This document shows positions 33,241 to 45,289 of a stretch of DNA of 64,000 nt, in pieces. Below the pieces are notes generated by a model. That model was not told the DNA's origin and did not search any database. It saw only the letters and a list, made by a program, of their open reading frames with translations. The stretch's first letter is position 1. Each line of letters opens with the position of its first letter. The translations under genes were made by a program, and so were the position numbers. This DNA is from Guadua angustifolia (taxonomy: Eukaryota; Streptophyta; Magnoliopsida; Poales; Poaceae), in the NCBI GenBank assembly GCA_036346375.1, contig CM070511.1, forward strand, positions 7,812,001-7,876,000. Direction: 5' to 3'.

Positions 33241-34535
33241 GGGTCAACAGAGAAAGGTTCGCTAGGAAGAAAATCCAAACCAGTGTAAATGTGGAGTGAC
33301 AATCGCCACGATATATTTATAGGGGAACGCACAAATATATTTATAGGGATAAATCAAACTTAGATTGACTTCTAAAAGTTATTTACGATCTTTTTTAATT
33401 AGCTACGGTGTGCAATTTATTCCCTGAACAAAGAGAAAACTCTGCACACTTGAAACTTGTAGCATTGAACTGTTCATTTTTTTTTATGCATTTTGCGTGA
33501 ACCCTACTTGACCACATGTAGTCTCAATCAACAATTCATGCCATTAAACATGACTCCGTCTAATCTCGATCAACACTAAGCGCACCATTAAACAAGCTGC
33601 GTAAGCTTATTAAAGAGAGGCAGGAGCAGGACAGGGAGGATATGACAAGAAGGTGAATAAAAGCTGGGCCGCTGGTTCTGGTGGTGAAGAAGGATGATTA
33701 AAAAAAGGGCGATCAATTAATCTGCACGTCACTTTAATAAAGCCTAGAAGTCGGGGCGTCCCCGTGGCATTTGCGGCCTATCAGCAGAGTGAAAAGAAGA
33801 TGGATAGGAACGAAGCAAAGGGAAAAAAAATGTTCTTTACGATCTTGTGCATGGCATGCTTATGGGGCCTGAATTAACAAATAATGTGGGCTTTTCTTGA
33901 TCCGTTGGCCCAATTGTGTTTTGCCTTTCGCTTCCCTCGTAGAGGCAACTTTTTTCCTCGTTTAAAGCATAGAGATGCAACTTTGTCGGGGATGGTTAAT
34001 TTGTTGGAAGAATAACATTCTGAACTTTAGTTTGAAGTTTATCGAGCACTTTAAACTATAAAACTAGATATTGTTATGTAAGATGATATGTTGATCAAGT
34101 TAAATAAAAAATAATTTAGGCTCACGTAGGACGACATGCTTTGACGGGTGTCTACCCCTGTAGCTTTCTCACTCTCTATATTGATTTGAGGGAGAAGTAC
34201 CTATGGTCCTCATCTGCTGTTCACCTAAATCTGCTTACTGTGTCATCCTATATGACAAAACTTTCCACTCATTATGTCACATGGGCAATACCACTATACG
34301 AAACCGGATTAGGGTGTTATTTGAACTAGATTGTAAAGTTTGGGGTTAAAAATTAGGTTTCATAGTTTAGGGTATTAGTCAGACTTTTGTGCAAAGTTTA
34401 AAGTGTTGTATGGACTTTTTTTCTAATTTGTTTGATTATATGATGGTACATGTGACATCTTAGTCTAAAGTTTCTCAAAATTTCTACTAAGACATCCTAA
34501 CGAGTAGATAGGATCGTACCTTAAATTTTGAATGT
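33241..34535. other. Intergenic, no gene recognised
   Basis: It contains an imperfect 40-bp direct repeat at about 33520-33600 (AATCTCGATCAACA and CCATTAAACA blocks) and ATATATTTATAGGG twice near 33310-33350. Small open frames have no recognisable domain. Confidence 0.55.
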
Positions 34536-34539
34536 TTCC

Positions 34540-35195
34540 TGTCGACAATCGGGATCACCGGACCGCAGAAGTAAGGGGTGGTGAGTCGTGTATGCGGGAC
34601 CCAAAACGTGCTTCACTCACCGAAGGAGTTTGATCGCTACTTCGTTGGTCGGGAAGAGAGGAAAAAAAGCAGAACACGCAGAACTATACTGGTTCGAGCC
34701 CCTGTAAAGGTAAAAGCTCTACTCCAGTCTTGCCCGAGGGCAAGGAATTTACTATGCTTGAGTACAAATGTTCACTCTCTATCTTGAGCTTTGGTGAATT
34801 CTCTGTTAATGGTGTCTATTGCCTTATAGCTGGAATTGCCTGCCTGTCCTGATCCGCCTCAAGGGGTTTTATATCTCTCCTGCTGTTACGTAAACGGTCG
34901 AGAGATTCCCGAGTAGTGGCATGATCTTGCGCCAAGTTGGGTCAGAACGTCTCAAGATTCATCGCCCATGTCTGCCTTAACTCCGGCATTCAAGGTCTTG
35001 GTAACTGTCGAGTAAGCGCACATCTTGAGACCTAGGTCGAGGTCGTGCGGGAGTTGAATCCTTGCCCCCCCAAGCTCCGGGTCGTGCGGGAACCGCGCAG
35101 CCTAGGTCATGGTCGGAGACTCTTGCAACCCAACCCTGAGCTAGGGGCCCCGTTGACTGTGCATTAACCTGTCAGAGATTTCTCAGTCCCCGACA
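34540..35195 (-). repeat. 3' LTR of element T2
   Basis: The plus strand starts TGTCGACAATCGGG and ends CAGTCCCCGACA; 656 bp. Reverse complement of the T1 LTRs, with blocks such as ACTATACTGGTTCGAGCCCC and CTGTCAGAGATTTCTCAG shared. The polypurine tract TTGAGCCTTGGGGGCTAGC (minus) abuts at 35196. Confidence 0.92.
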
Positions 35196-37964
35196 GCTAG
35201 CCCCCAAGGCTCAAGGTCGTGTCAGGTACTTGGGACGACCTCGAGCCTCACGATATGGACAAAAGGGGACGGTCTTCTGGTCGCCCCGAACTCTAGGTCG
35301 AGATCGAGCGGAGACCAACGAAAGGGCTTCAGCGTCGCTACACCTGCACCCTTGGACTTCAAAATTTAGTACGGACACGATCGAAAGCAAAGGAACCACC
35401 AGAACGCCTCGATCCCGCCGCTCAATCCTTAATTACGTCTGCCAAATCGCCACCAAATACGCTTTTGAGATGCCTTAACCTCCACCAAAGAACGAACAAG
35501 GCCTATAAAACCCGAGCCAAGCAGCCGACCTTGAAAAACTCCCGCCTCCTCCTTTTTGCCTTCCAACCTTCTGCTTGAGCCCTTCTTCTTCTTTCGACCA
35601 AACACCAAACGACCCCCACAGCCAAGCTCGGAAAGAGTTCTCTATCAGTGGCGAGGATGAAGGAGCTTGAAGGCCTAGGGTTGCTGGACCCGGCAACGTG
35701 GTGGCTGCCAAGCGGAGAGACCGAGTCGCAACCACGAGACGACGAGCTCGTCAGCACTGAGCAATACATGCTCTTCGGCCTGCGGACACCGGAGAGTGAC
35801 TTCATCACAGCAGTTCTCGCCCAATGCGAGATAGAACTCATCAATCTGGTACCAAATTCTATCCTCCTCCTTTCCATCTTCTCCCATTTGTGCGAGGGGT
35901 TCCTTGGGATCCTTCCCACCCCCTCTCTTTTCTTCTGCTTCTTTTCCTTATTCCGCACCAGGAAGGACCCCATGGTCGGATGCTTTACTCAGTTGCGCAG
36001 GCTTCCTTGGTCCTTCCCCAAAATCGCTTCCGGGACTCCTTGGCCCGTGGATCGAAGCGGTGGTTCTACTTGAAGAGGGTGAAGACGGCTACGGGGCATT
36101 TACCGGAACCCCATCACCGACAAGAAACAGACCCCGGAGGCGAACGACCTGGAGGTCGACCAGGAGGCCATCGCTGCCATCCACATCTGCGCTACGCACG
36201 GCCTCACTGGGCAAGCCATCGCCAACGACTTCCTGCGGGGCCGGGTGTTCCCTCTGCGAAAGAGGGAGCACCCGTTCTTCAAGATCAAAGGCCGCGACGA
36301 CCTTACCCACGAAGGAACATCTGGTAAGCCTTCCTATTGCGAAGCTTACACAAGTTCGATCTCTGGACTTCTCTTACGGCCTTGTCTTTCCAGCAGCGCC
36401 GAAGGAATCTTAGATCGCGGCCAGGATGACCGAGATGTTCGGGAAGGCGGCGCACAACTACACCATTGACGACCTCATCCCGAAGAACGTGCTGCGCTGG
36501 AGCGCCGAGGTAAGCCATCTTGAGCGAAGTCTTAGCTCGTAAAAGCTTAGGGCTTTCCTTGATCTCTTGAATATGCTCACAGGACAACAAAGAGTTGTTT
36601 CGGATGGCGAAGAGGATGCAGCTGCTGTTCGGGCGTAATAAGGACAAAAAGACGGACAGCGGTTACCCCTGACGTTGTAAAAGTAGGGGTTCGAAGAAAC
36701 AACACCTCGAGTGGGGCGATGTAAGTTCAACCTTCATTAGTTATGGTTTTGGTGTTAATGACAAATCTAATATTGTGATTATCCATTAATGTGATTTTGT
36801 TATTAATGACAAATCTTATATCGAGACTAACTTGTTTATTTAGAATATCTTTGATTAGTCTCATCGCATTGAAAAATGGAAAACCCGAGGTATGTATGTG
36901 TATTCATTCTAATATTAGTTGCATACTTTGGAGTCAAGTTAAAGTATGAATGTCCCCATTACATTTACCACAAAATGTGCATTATATTTCTCAATCCATA
37001 TATTACATGGATGCACATATTTAGGGGGAGTTTGTAGTTTAACTCGAAAGTCTCTTTGTATTGATCGATTCGTTATTGACACACATAAGGATCAAGACAA
37101 AGAAACTAAATCATTGAGTATATATTTGAATTGCCTAGTTATAAGTATACTCGTGGAAATATAGGATATGCTCCAATACAATCATACTTATGCACATATA
37201 CATGTGGAGTTTATTCTAGAGTTGATGACTTAGGGTAATGATCATTTCCATACAATTTACATATAATGGATCATTACTTTTCATCAACATGAGTATATGA
37301 AAACTTGTGTAGTTAATATATACTCATATCAATTTAAATGATAATTTAAATTGAGTTCATTTGTCTTAATTAATTATTAACGAACACTTCATCATGTGTT
37401 GATGGTGCTCCTTGATTAATTAAGGACAAATGGATAGTTCTTAAGTATAATTAAGCATGAGTTGCATTATTGTACTTAAGACACACTTAAATCATTTCTA
37501 TTGATTTAGGTTGTGCTCAATTGATCTAAAGGCATCCATTATGTGTTAATGGAGTGCAAGAGATAATTGAGACAACCATGCATCTTGGACTAACTATTTG
37601 TATGAGTTGTGATTGAGTTAGGTCCAAAGATGGATGAGATGATGAGAACGGGACAAGGACGGCATCATGAGTTGATGGGCGTCAAGAGAGGATCCCGAAG
37701 ATAAAGAGGAGTCGAGTAATGATCCCGGGGAAGTATCAAAGCAATGATCATAAAGACCCCAAAGGGGATTGCTTGCATGCGACGGCGAAGGTATAATTAG
37801 ATAGGCTAAGGACTTTATAGTCTTTGAGTCTAAGGTTTTATCGCCGTGCTATTAAGAGGGGTCCTTCCCTTTGCTTGAGCTTCATCATGTGTTGGTGATC
37901 TCATTCCGCGTTCACTCAAGCTCAATCATTTGGATTTGGTTTTTGCATGAGGGTTAACCATTTG

Positions 37965-38401
37965 GCATGTGTTGCGAATGGGTTAAACTTATGCTTGGTT
38001 GCATTTGGTTTTTGCATAATGCTTTGATTTGCATGTGTTGCAAGAAGTGATAAGCTAGTGCGTTGGCTTTTGCGTGAAGTTCACTTTTGCATGTGTTGCA
38101 TTAGTTGAAGCTTCATGCTTTGGTTTCGCAAAACAATCTTTCTTAAAACCATGTGGTTGCTTGGAGCTAAGTTTTGCATGTGTTGCAAAAGGAGAGAGCT
38201 CAAGTATGATTTGATGTTTGTGTGTTTGTATGGAGCTAGAGGCTTGCATGTGTTGCGAGTAAAGAGCTCATACGTGTGATTTGGTTTTGGTGTTAGTTCG
38301 ATTTGGTGTTGCATGGAACTAGATAATTGCATGTGTTGCAATTAGAGAGTTCATGCATCTTGATTTGATGTTGCTTGGAGCTAGACTTTTGCATGTGTTG
38401 C
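37965..38401 (+). repeat. Hairpin array 1: seven GCATGTGTTGC units
   Basis: Core GCATGTGTTGC at 37965, 38031, 38089, 38176, 38246, 38329 and 38391, spaced 58-87 bases. Bases on both sides often complement each other around the TGTGT loop: TTTTGCA/TGCAAAA (38176), AATTGCA/TGCAATT (38329), TTTGCA/TGCAAA (38391). Spacer text is partly shared (GGAGCTAGA, GAGAGCTCA), so this is a degenerate minisatellite. Confidence 0.85.
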
Positions 38402-38810
38402 AAAGAGTAGTGCTCAAGCATGAAATGTGTTTATTATGCTATTTGCAAGTTCGCAGCGAATAAACCGAGGTTTATGAGTCCGAATTTCCGAGAGCATGTG
38501 AGTGGGGCTTACAACGGGTGTTGGCAAGTTGACCGGGTCTTGTGTTGACCTTCACATGGTTAGGGGAATTAATCTCATAAACTCGGGTTTGATTTGCTTA
38601 ATACGTTTTGCAAATAGATCTTGAGTTGGTTGTGAAATGTGTTTTCGTGATTTGGTTTGAATTCTTTGAGTATGAGCTAAGTTGGTGCAAATGTGTTTTA
38701 CACATGTGTATGATCATGTGTTGATCATCTTTGTGGCTCAAAGAATAAGTTTGGTTTTTGGAGAAATGATTTTGGAGTTGAAATCTGGATTTTCTCCTGA
38801 GGCCGGCACT

Positions 38811-39155
38811 ACCGCAGTGTTTGAGCGGTAGTACCGCAAGTGCGGTACTACCGGGAATATAGTGCCGGTAGCCTTTTGCATAATGCTTTTTGTCGTTAAA
38901 TGTTGAGTCGGTACTACCGACATTTGGGCGAGTACCGGAGGCGGTACTACCGGTCCAAGTCACCCAGTAGGTATTTTCCAAAGGCAAAGGTTTGTCGGGT
39001 TTCGGTGAGGCCAGCAAGACTACTGCGTGTGGGAGCGGTAGTATCATGAAGTGCGGTACTACTGCCCTTAGTGGGCGGTAGTACGGTCGATGACCGTTAG
39101 CCGACCGTTGTTAGATGGGCGGTACTACTGCCCTTAGAGGGCGGTAGTAATTAAA
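38811..39155. repeat. Palindrome cluster (GCGGTAGTACCGC type)
   Basis: About eight copies of GGTA[C/G]TACC with CG flanks in both orientations, ending about 50 bases before the TATA box. Neighbouring copies form larger hairpins: CGGTAGTACCGCA, AG, TGCGGTACTACCG (about 38827-38856), and GTACTACTGCCC paired with GGGCGGTAGTAC (about 39056-39090). Confidence 0.85.
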
Positions 39156-39202
39156 AGGCTGATTACCATTTTGCCCCCAAACGGCTAGTTTTCTTGTGGG
39201 GC

Positions 39203-39210
39203 TATAAATA
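39203..39210 (+). promoter_or_regulatory. TATA box of the solo LTR at 36720
   Basis: TATAAATA in GGGGCTATAAATACCCC, itself a short dyad. It sets the LTR direction as plus and separates the palindrome cluster (upstream) from hairpin array 2 (downstream, transcribed). Confidence 0.65.
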
Positions 39211-39268
39211 CCCCTTGGGGGCTTGGGGCAAGTGTTGCTGAAGTTGTTGCTGTATGTGGGAGTTGTGT

Positions 39269-39400
39269 GCATGTGTTGCTCTTCTCCTTTGCTTCTTGAG
39301 CTTAAGAGTGAGGCTAATTGCATGTGTTGCAATTAGTGAGTGGTTTGAGAGCCTCTTGTGCATGTGTTGCGCTTGAGGGAGGTCCTTGTGCATGTGTTGC
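39269..39400 (+). repeat. Hairpin array 2: four GCATGTGTTGC units
   Basis: Cores at 39269, 39320, 39360 and 39390, downstream of the TATA box and so expected in the transcript. The unit at 39320 has 9-base perfect arms (CTAATTGCA/TGCAATTAG); 39390 has GTGCA/TGCAC; 39360 has GTGCA/TGCGC, which pairs in RNA with one G-U wobble. Confidence 0.85.
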
Positions 39401-41727
39401 ACTTGGTGATCACCGGGAGCGCATTCGTTGTGCTCGGTGAAGTTCAAGTGAAGGAGCGGCTTGTTACTCTTGGAGGTTGCCGACTCCTAGACGGGCGCGT
39501 CGCGTGCGCGGAGCCTCAAGGTTGTGAGAAGCCCCTGCAAATTTGTGAAGGTTCGGTTGAGCCTACGCTGCAAGCGTGAAAAACCACGACTAGTGGAAAG
39601 AGGCGGTGCTCGAGCGGAACCGTCCGAGTGGTTGGGCTTGCCTCAACGTGGACTAGGGAGACCGCAAGTCTCCTAACACCACGGAAAAATATCGGTTGTC
39701 TCTTGTCTTATTTATATTCAAGCACTTTACATTATTGAATATTTATCAATTGCTTAAATTAGAATTGCTAGTATTATTTAGTTGATCAATTTAGCAATTC
39801 TTGTGTAGAGACATAATTTAGTTAGTGCACTAGTGAGCCTAGTTGATTTAGGCTTTAATTGTCAAAACCTATTTACCGCTTCCGCATATATCTTTGATTA
39901 GGTTTTGACTTAGGGGTGTATTAGAGCGATCGATTTTAGTGAGCGATTAATTTTGTAAAACGCCTATTCACCCCCCCTCTAGGCGCATCCTCGACCCAAC
40001 AGGCGACCGTGTAACGGTAAGTTTTCCCATGGTCGAGCCCCCGAGCTCTTGCTCGTGCCTCTTCGTTCTTTGATGTTTCTTTCCTCTTGCAGCAGCAAAG
40101 AGCTGTGGCCGCCGCCAGGACTTCGAGTCCTCAGTCGACCCAAGGACCCGACCTCGGAGCCCCAGGTCTTCAGTTATGGGCGACCCGGAGCCACCGCGGG
40201 CTTCGAGGTCTCCAGCTCGAGGCACCCGGAGGAGGAATGCCCCCTCCCCCACGGGACACCGAGGTCCTCGCCAGCCCCTTGCAAAACAGAGGCTATTGAC
40301 TCAGGTACACCACTATCTCTTCAATTGCACAGTTTCCCTTCCGTCTTTAGCTTAGTAGATTTTTCTTGTCGCAGACTTTGAGCGCCCGAGCTCAAAACTT
40401 GCCCATCTTGACAATGACTGTTGTCCAGGGTGAGTCCGAGTCCGAGGAGGAGGAAGAAGCCTCCTACGAGCTGGTGTCCCGCCGGCAGGCGGGCCAAAGT
40501 CGTGCCCCCATGGGCCCACAAAGTTGGGTCGTGGCCGAAGAGTCTGAGCAAGGGCTTGACGACCCGGTCGAGAATGAGATTTCGTCCCCAGCCGACGAAG
40601 ATGATGTTGACGACACCGTGGCCACTGAAGCTGATGCTAGCCCGACCAAGGCTGCTGCGGAAGGTGATGCCCATGGTGCCTTAGCCACAGAGGCCGAGGC
40701 TACCCAAGTCGTGCCTACCGCGGTCGCCCCGACCATCGCGGTTGAGGCGGACCCGGCCATCGAGGTCGACCGTTTCCTGGCTGGGGCTAGCGCGGAATGT
40801 CACGCCGAAGATCGGGTCAAGACCTCCGCGGGAGAGGGAGTTGGAGACGCTCCGACCATGGAAGTCGAGGATGAGGTCGCCGCCAGCGGAGTGCCCGAAG
40901 ATCTTCGCCAAGGCGACCTAGCAGGCAGAGGACAACACGTGCCTGAGGCGTCAGGCAGCAGGCCCGTTGAACCTCACAACGCGCACTTCGAGGGCCGGCT
41001 TAGCCAGGTACAAAACTTTCTCCTGCTCTTATTGAATCTTAGTTCGAGTCCTTTTTTGACAAAGGCTATGTTTCTTCCGAACCCCACAGGGCATCGAACT
41101 CATCTCCCAAGGGCTACAAGGTCTTTAGACACACTCCGATGCACTGAAGATCTTCCTCGACTTGGTGGAAGAGCGAGAGAGGCAGCGGTTCGGGCTCATC
41201 GAAACCTTGGCGATCGAGCAAGAGGACGCCAGGCGCAAGGCGGCGGCCCACTCTGCTGAGCTTGCCGCCCTCCGCCAGACGATAAAGCCGCTCAAGGCCA
41301 CCCACGCATCCGAACTCGACCAGGCCATCAATACCGAACGTGACCGTGCGTACAAGGCTGTGCAGGAGGAGCACGCGCGGTCGGCTAGAGCGCTCAAAAC
41401 CGAATGAGCCAAAGTGGAGGAGATGAAGAAGGCAGCTGCGGACCAAGAAGCCGTCCCGTCAGAGGCCTTCCGCGAGCTCGAAGCCAAAGTTTCCAAGCTC
41501 AAGGAAAAACTGGAGTGAGCGACCAAGACGACAAAGAGCGCCCTGGCCCAACTCCAGGACGAGTGAAGCCGCACCGCCAATGCCGCAGCCGATGTTCTTC
41601 ATCTCCAAGGCGAGCTGCCGGCCTTAAGGGCTAAGGTCACCGAGCTTGAGCAAGAAAAACTTGCCCGCGACATGGCCAACCTGTAGTTAGGATTAGACCT
41701 GACAACTTGTAAATAGAAGTTTGTAAG

Positions 41728-43425
41728 TGAAGGATCGAGATGGCGAACAGAGGGGGGATGAATGGTCGCAATTAAATTTTCCCCAAAATACTCCAACTAA
41801 AACCGTGAAAAGATCGCGCAAAGGAAATCGTGAAAAACCCGCAAAAACCGGAACGACTAGACAACTATGTGCAACCCTAGCTTACATGGATGTGATCCAC
41901 AAAATATGTGAGGATTTTCAATCACAATCCTGGTTGTCAAGTGTCCAAAAAGGAGAGGAATCAATTCAAATACTTCTTTTCTAAAAGAGATCAAGCCAAG
42001 ACACAAAAGTCTCTTTTAGAAAAGCAAAAGCAGATATTCCAGAATCTGTCTTTAATTTGAACAGGAGGTTGGTGGGTTTCTGCTGCTCACAAAATTATGA
42101 GAAATTTTCTCCCTATGAGCAGATGAGTCTTGAATCTCTCCACCAAATTTCAAATCAAAAAGCCATGTATAAAAATCATCATAAATCTATGAACACAGAC
42201 AGTCAGGAACTTCGACCAGAAAATTTGGGGCTCGGTTTTCACCTCATGGCACCCAAACTATGAAACCAGTGAACTCCAAAGTTTTTATGCAGATGGATAT
42301 AGGAGTCTGACACAATCTCCAACAATAATCACGCAAAAAGGATTCTTCTAGATTTTTCCAAAAATCAAAGACTAACTGCTGCGCGAAGAACAAGTTCTGG
42401 ATAGAACTGGAACTTGGAAGAAAAGATGATCTCTACTCAATCAAAGAGTGCAAAAGAGATGTAAAACCATATGAACACACTCAAAACATCTAAGATCAGC
42501 ATTTAGAAGGAGGGGAGGCAAATCCAAATTGCATGAATGTAGATTGCGGAAAGTAAATGCGTAATGTAAATGCTGAATTTAAATTGCGTAATGTAAATGC
42601 TGAATTTAAATTGCGTAAAGTAAAAACATAATGTAAATGCAGAATTTAAATTCACAATGATGCAAAGAAATTTCTTTGTATTTCTGGTGGGAAGGTTTAC
42701 AAAGCCTCACTTCATGTGGGCAAAGCTCAAAGGAGCAACTCAAACCTTCAAGGGGAGGAGGCCACCCCTCCACCCCTATTTATACAACTCTTGGGCCACC
42801 TACCACCCTTGGATGAGTCCCTCAACCCTAGGACACTCATCTAAGGGCTAGGATTGACCCACTCATACAGCCATGCAAGGGCTAACCCAAAACCCACACA
42901 CATACCGGGTTTTCTTGCACGGTTTTCAAAGCATACTACCTAGACCCGCTACCCTATCAACTAGACCGCAATCCGACGGCCCTCATTGATCCATGCGGCA
43001 TCTAGCTAGCATCATCTCCTTTCCTTGTCTTCTTGGCTTGCCCAGACTCCGTCTCCGATCATCTTCCGGCGATCTCCCGACCGTCTGGACCTCCGACGCT
43101 CCTCGCCTAGTCCCGATCATCCTCCGCCTCACCATGACCTAGCACCGTTGCCCTGCAACCATCAAAGACAAGGAAAAACCTTTCACATAGCAATGCCCAC
43201 AAAGATATTTTCAATGATTATCCCAAAATCATTAATCGAACATAATTTCTCTCAACGGTCTAATGCTACCGCCCTCATGCGGGTAGCACTAGAAAAAGCA
43301 ACCAACACTCAAATTGCTTCACATCGAAAATCCAATTCAAATCAAACTCAATTTCAAATCAAACCAACCTCAACTCTTGTCAATTACTCATCACACACAA
43401 GGATAGACCTCCACATGGTCTTTCA
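41728..43425 (-). repeat. 3' LTR of the copia element
   Basis: The plus strand starts TGAAGGATCGAGATGG and ends TGGTCTTTCA; 1698 bp. The purine tract CATCAAAGGGGAGAT (minus) abuts at 43426. A minus-strand TATAAATAGGGG is at about 42785-42774. A hairpin GCTACCGC/GCGGGTAGC lies at about 43266-43289, upstream of the TATA box. It differs from its partner mainly by small indels. Confidence 0.93.
42561..42655. repeat. 27-bp tandem repeat in the copia 3' LTR
   Basis: Two near-perfect copies of a 27-bp unit (GTAATGTAAATGCTGAATTT plus AAATTGC) and a degenerate third. The partner LTR (about 50428-50492) has one copy fewer. Confidence 0.75.
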
Positions 43426-45285
43426 ATCTCCCCTTTGATGAGTATATTGACAAACACCCGAAAAGGCATAAATTTGAGTTTGAAGGAGAAGAAGAGAGCA
43501 ATTTGAATGCAAAGCCAAACTCGGTCCAGAGAGAAGGAAATAATATCATGACCAAGTTGGCTAGAAAGATTTTTAGAGCAATATAAAAGAAAGAACAAGT
43601 TTTCCACAAAAGCTCTAAAATATCCAATAAAACTCACAAGGAACACTCGAATTTGCTTATGATCATAAAAATTTGCAATTGTCACAAAGATCATAAGAAC
43701 CAATGTGGATTAGAATTTTTCCTTTGAACATGCCTTTTCTATATTTTCTCCCCCTTTTGGCAATATAGGCATCAAGAAGTCAATTTTTTATTTTATCCCC
43801 CTTTGAATATGTATGCATGAGATGCAACCTAAGGAGCTTTGAAGATTATCCAACTGATCATAATGACAAGATATGACACCATGCTAATCAATTTAGAAAA
43901 TGACTAAACTAGGATGTCTCCAAGAACAAATTCATTTTGCTCACAAGCTTTGTGTACAAGATTGTATTTTAGCAAGATTTGAACAAGTGCAAAACTTAGC
44001 AAAAGTTTCAAAACTAGAAGCAAACACCACTCATAGCATCAATTGAAAACCTAGAGTTCAACCTACTCAACACTTTGGGGAATCTGAAGTGCATACAAGG
44101 TCCTTCGAGCTCATTTTCCATATAATGCAAATTTTGCCTTAGTATTTGAAAAGACATAGCGGGTGCAAATGTTTGACATAATTTGCATTCTTTACCCACA
44201 TATGTTTTTTGTTTATTTGCATTTTTCAAGAGTAATTGACTCATGCCATCTTCGACCATCTCAAGAAGAACTCTTAAGAGGATGGTCTTGGTCATACACG
44301 ATGCATTCCAAGTTCATCCCAAGTGCAATGGGAGGCGCCTCAGAATGCAAAGTGTTGAGATCAATTTTGCACAAAAGAGTCAATTTTTGTTTTCATTTTA
44401 GCACATATGAGCAATTTGAAGGACTCAAGTATGGATCAAGCTAGTTTCACCCAAGTTGCTATAGGGACTCTAGAGAACTCCAAAATTTCACAAATCATGG
44501 TAAATACCTCTAGAGACTAAACTTAGCAAGAAAAAGCAATATGTTTCATCAAGTTTTTCAGCTTAAAACTTTCAATTTTCAAATTTTAACAAGCTTAACA
44601 TGATGGATGAACTTGGACAACTCAAGCTAGTGATTTTCTTCAAAAGATGTAGCAAGGTGCATTACATGAAGATTGAGTCAATTGCATAATAGACAAAGCT
44701 CATAAAACAAAAGAAAATGCGTCTATATGCAATGCATCCACAGTTCCCAAACTCCCCTCAACATGTGAATCAATTTTAAGCACAAATTTGGTTCAAATTG
44801 AGTTATTAGCAGAATTAGGCAAATGAGAAACTCAAGAACTCAATCAAGCCAAAAATACGAAATGAGGAGAGAAAGATTGAGAAACCGCAAACTGGGTGAC
44901 TATAGAGTATAGAAAAGATAGCAGAGAACACTAGGCTCAAACTCGCCTCATCTTCCCCTAATGATCGACAAAGGAAAGCTAGCTCTCAAACTCCCGCCAG
45001 AGCAAAACATGCACTGCCTACCAGGGGCCCAACACTGCTAGACCTACAAGACTGTGAGTGAGCTCAACCGAGAAGAAGAAGAGAATAGCATCCTAAAGCA
45101 TAAGATGAGAGGTCCATGCCGAGGCATGCCGAAGTCTAGGTGAAGTGAACTCGTAACTCTAGAAAATAAAACCCATAGCACCCAGAGCAAAGACAAAAGA
45201 AAGGAAAACTGAAAATAAAATATAATACATAATATACTGATCAGCCCCTCACGTAAGGCCATAAGGGCACACAACTCCAAGCTCA
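43426..45285. other. Non-coding 3' internal region of the copia element
   Basis: AT-rich region between purine tract and RNase H. SIRE-type elements may carry an envelope-like ORF here, but I see only short broken frames (longest 44295-44014 and 43703-43380, minus) with no recognisable domain. Confidence 0.55.
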
Positions 45286-45289
45286 CTCC

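Larger units (their letters stand above)
36720..40001 (+). repeat. Copia-type solo LTR with hairpin arrays
   Basis: 3282 bp with exact target duplication GGCGA (36715-36719, 40002-40006). Starts TGTAAGTTCAACC and ends GCCTATTCACCCCCCCTCTAGGCG then ACCCAACA, the typical 3' end of grass copia LTRs, so it reads plus. TATAAATA is at 39203-39210. It contains 11 copies of GCATGTGTTGC and a GGTAGTACC palindrome cluster. No coding domains; direct evidence of a single LTR only. Confidence 0.85.
35657..41696 (+). pseudogene. Antisense accessory ORF of element T2
   Basis: Plus-strand ORF of a minus-strand element; counterpart of 17569-15343 in T1. Piece 1 (35657-36714): MKELEGLGLLDPATWWLP, NSILLLSIFSHLCEGFLGI (PF04195-like), then FLRGRVFPLRKREHPFF and DLIPKNVLRWSAE, with splice-like GTAAG and CAG junctions between blocks (e.g. 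36322, 36510, 36583). A solo LTR (36720-40001) interrupts it. Piece 2 (40007-41696): a Pro/Ser-rich part, acidic GESESEEEEEASYEL (about 40432), Ala/Glu-rich repeats, a coiled coil from about 41130, and the C-terminus ELEQEKLARDMANL, stop 41694. A few stops interrupt the coiled coil. Layout and C-terminus match T1 closely. Function unknown. Confidence 0.75.

Noticed and set aside
34290..34320. CACTA transposon end (CACTATACGAAACC)
   Set aside because: Resembles a CACTA terminus for only about ten bases; no inverted partner or subterminal repeats seen.
37965..39400. CRISPR-like array
   Set aside because: Short repeated core with related spacers inside a plant LTR; no cas genes and a eukaryotic context.
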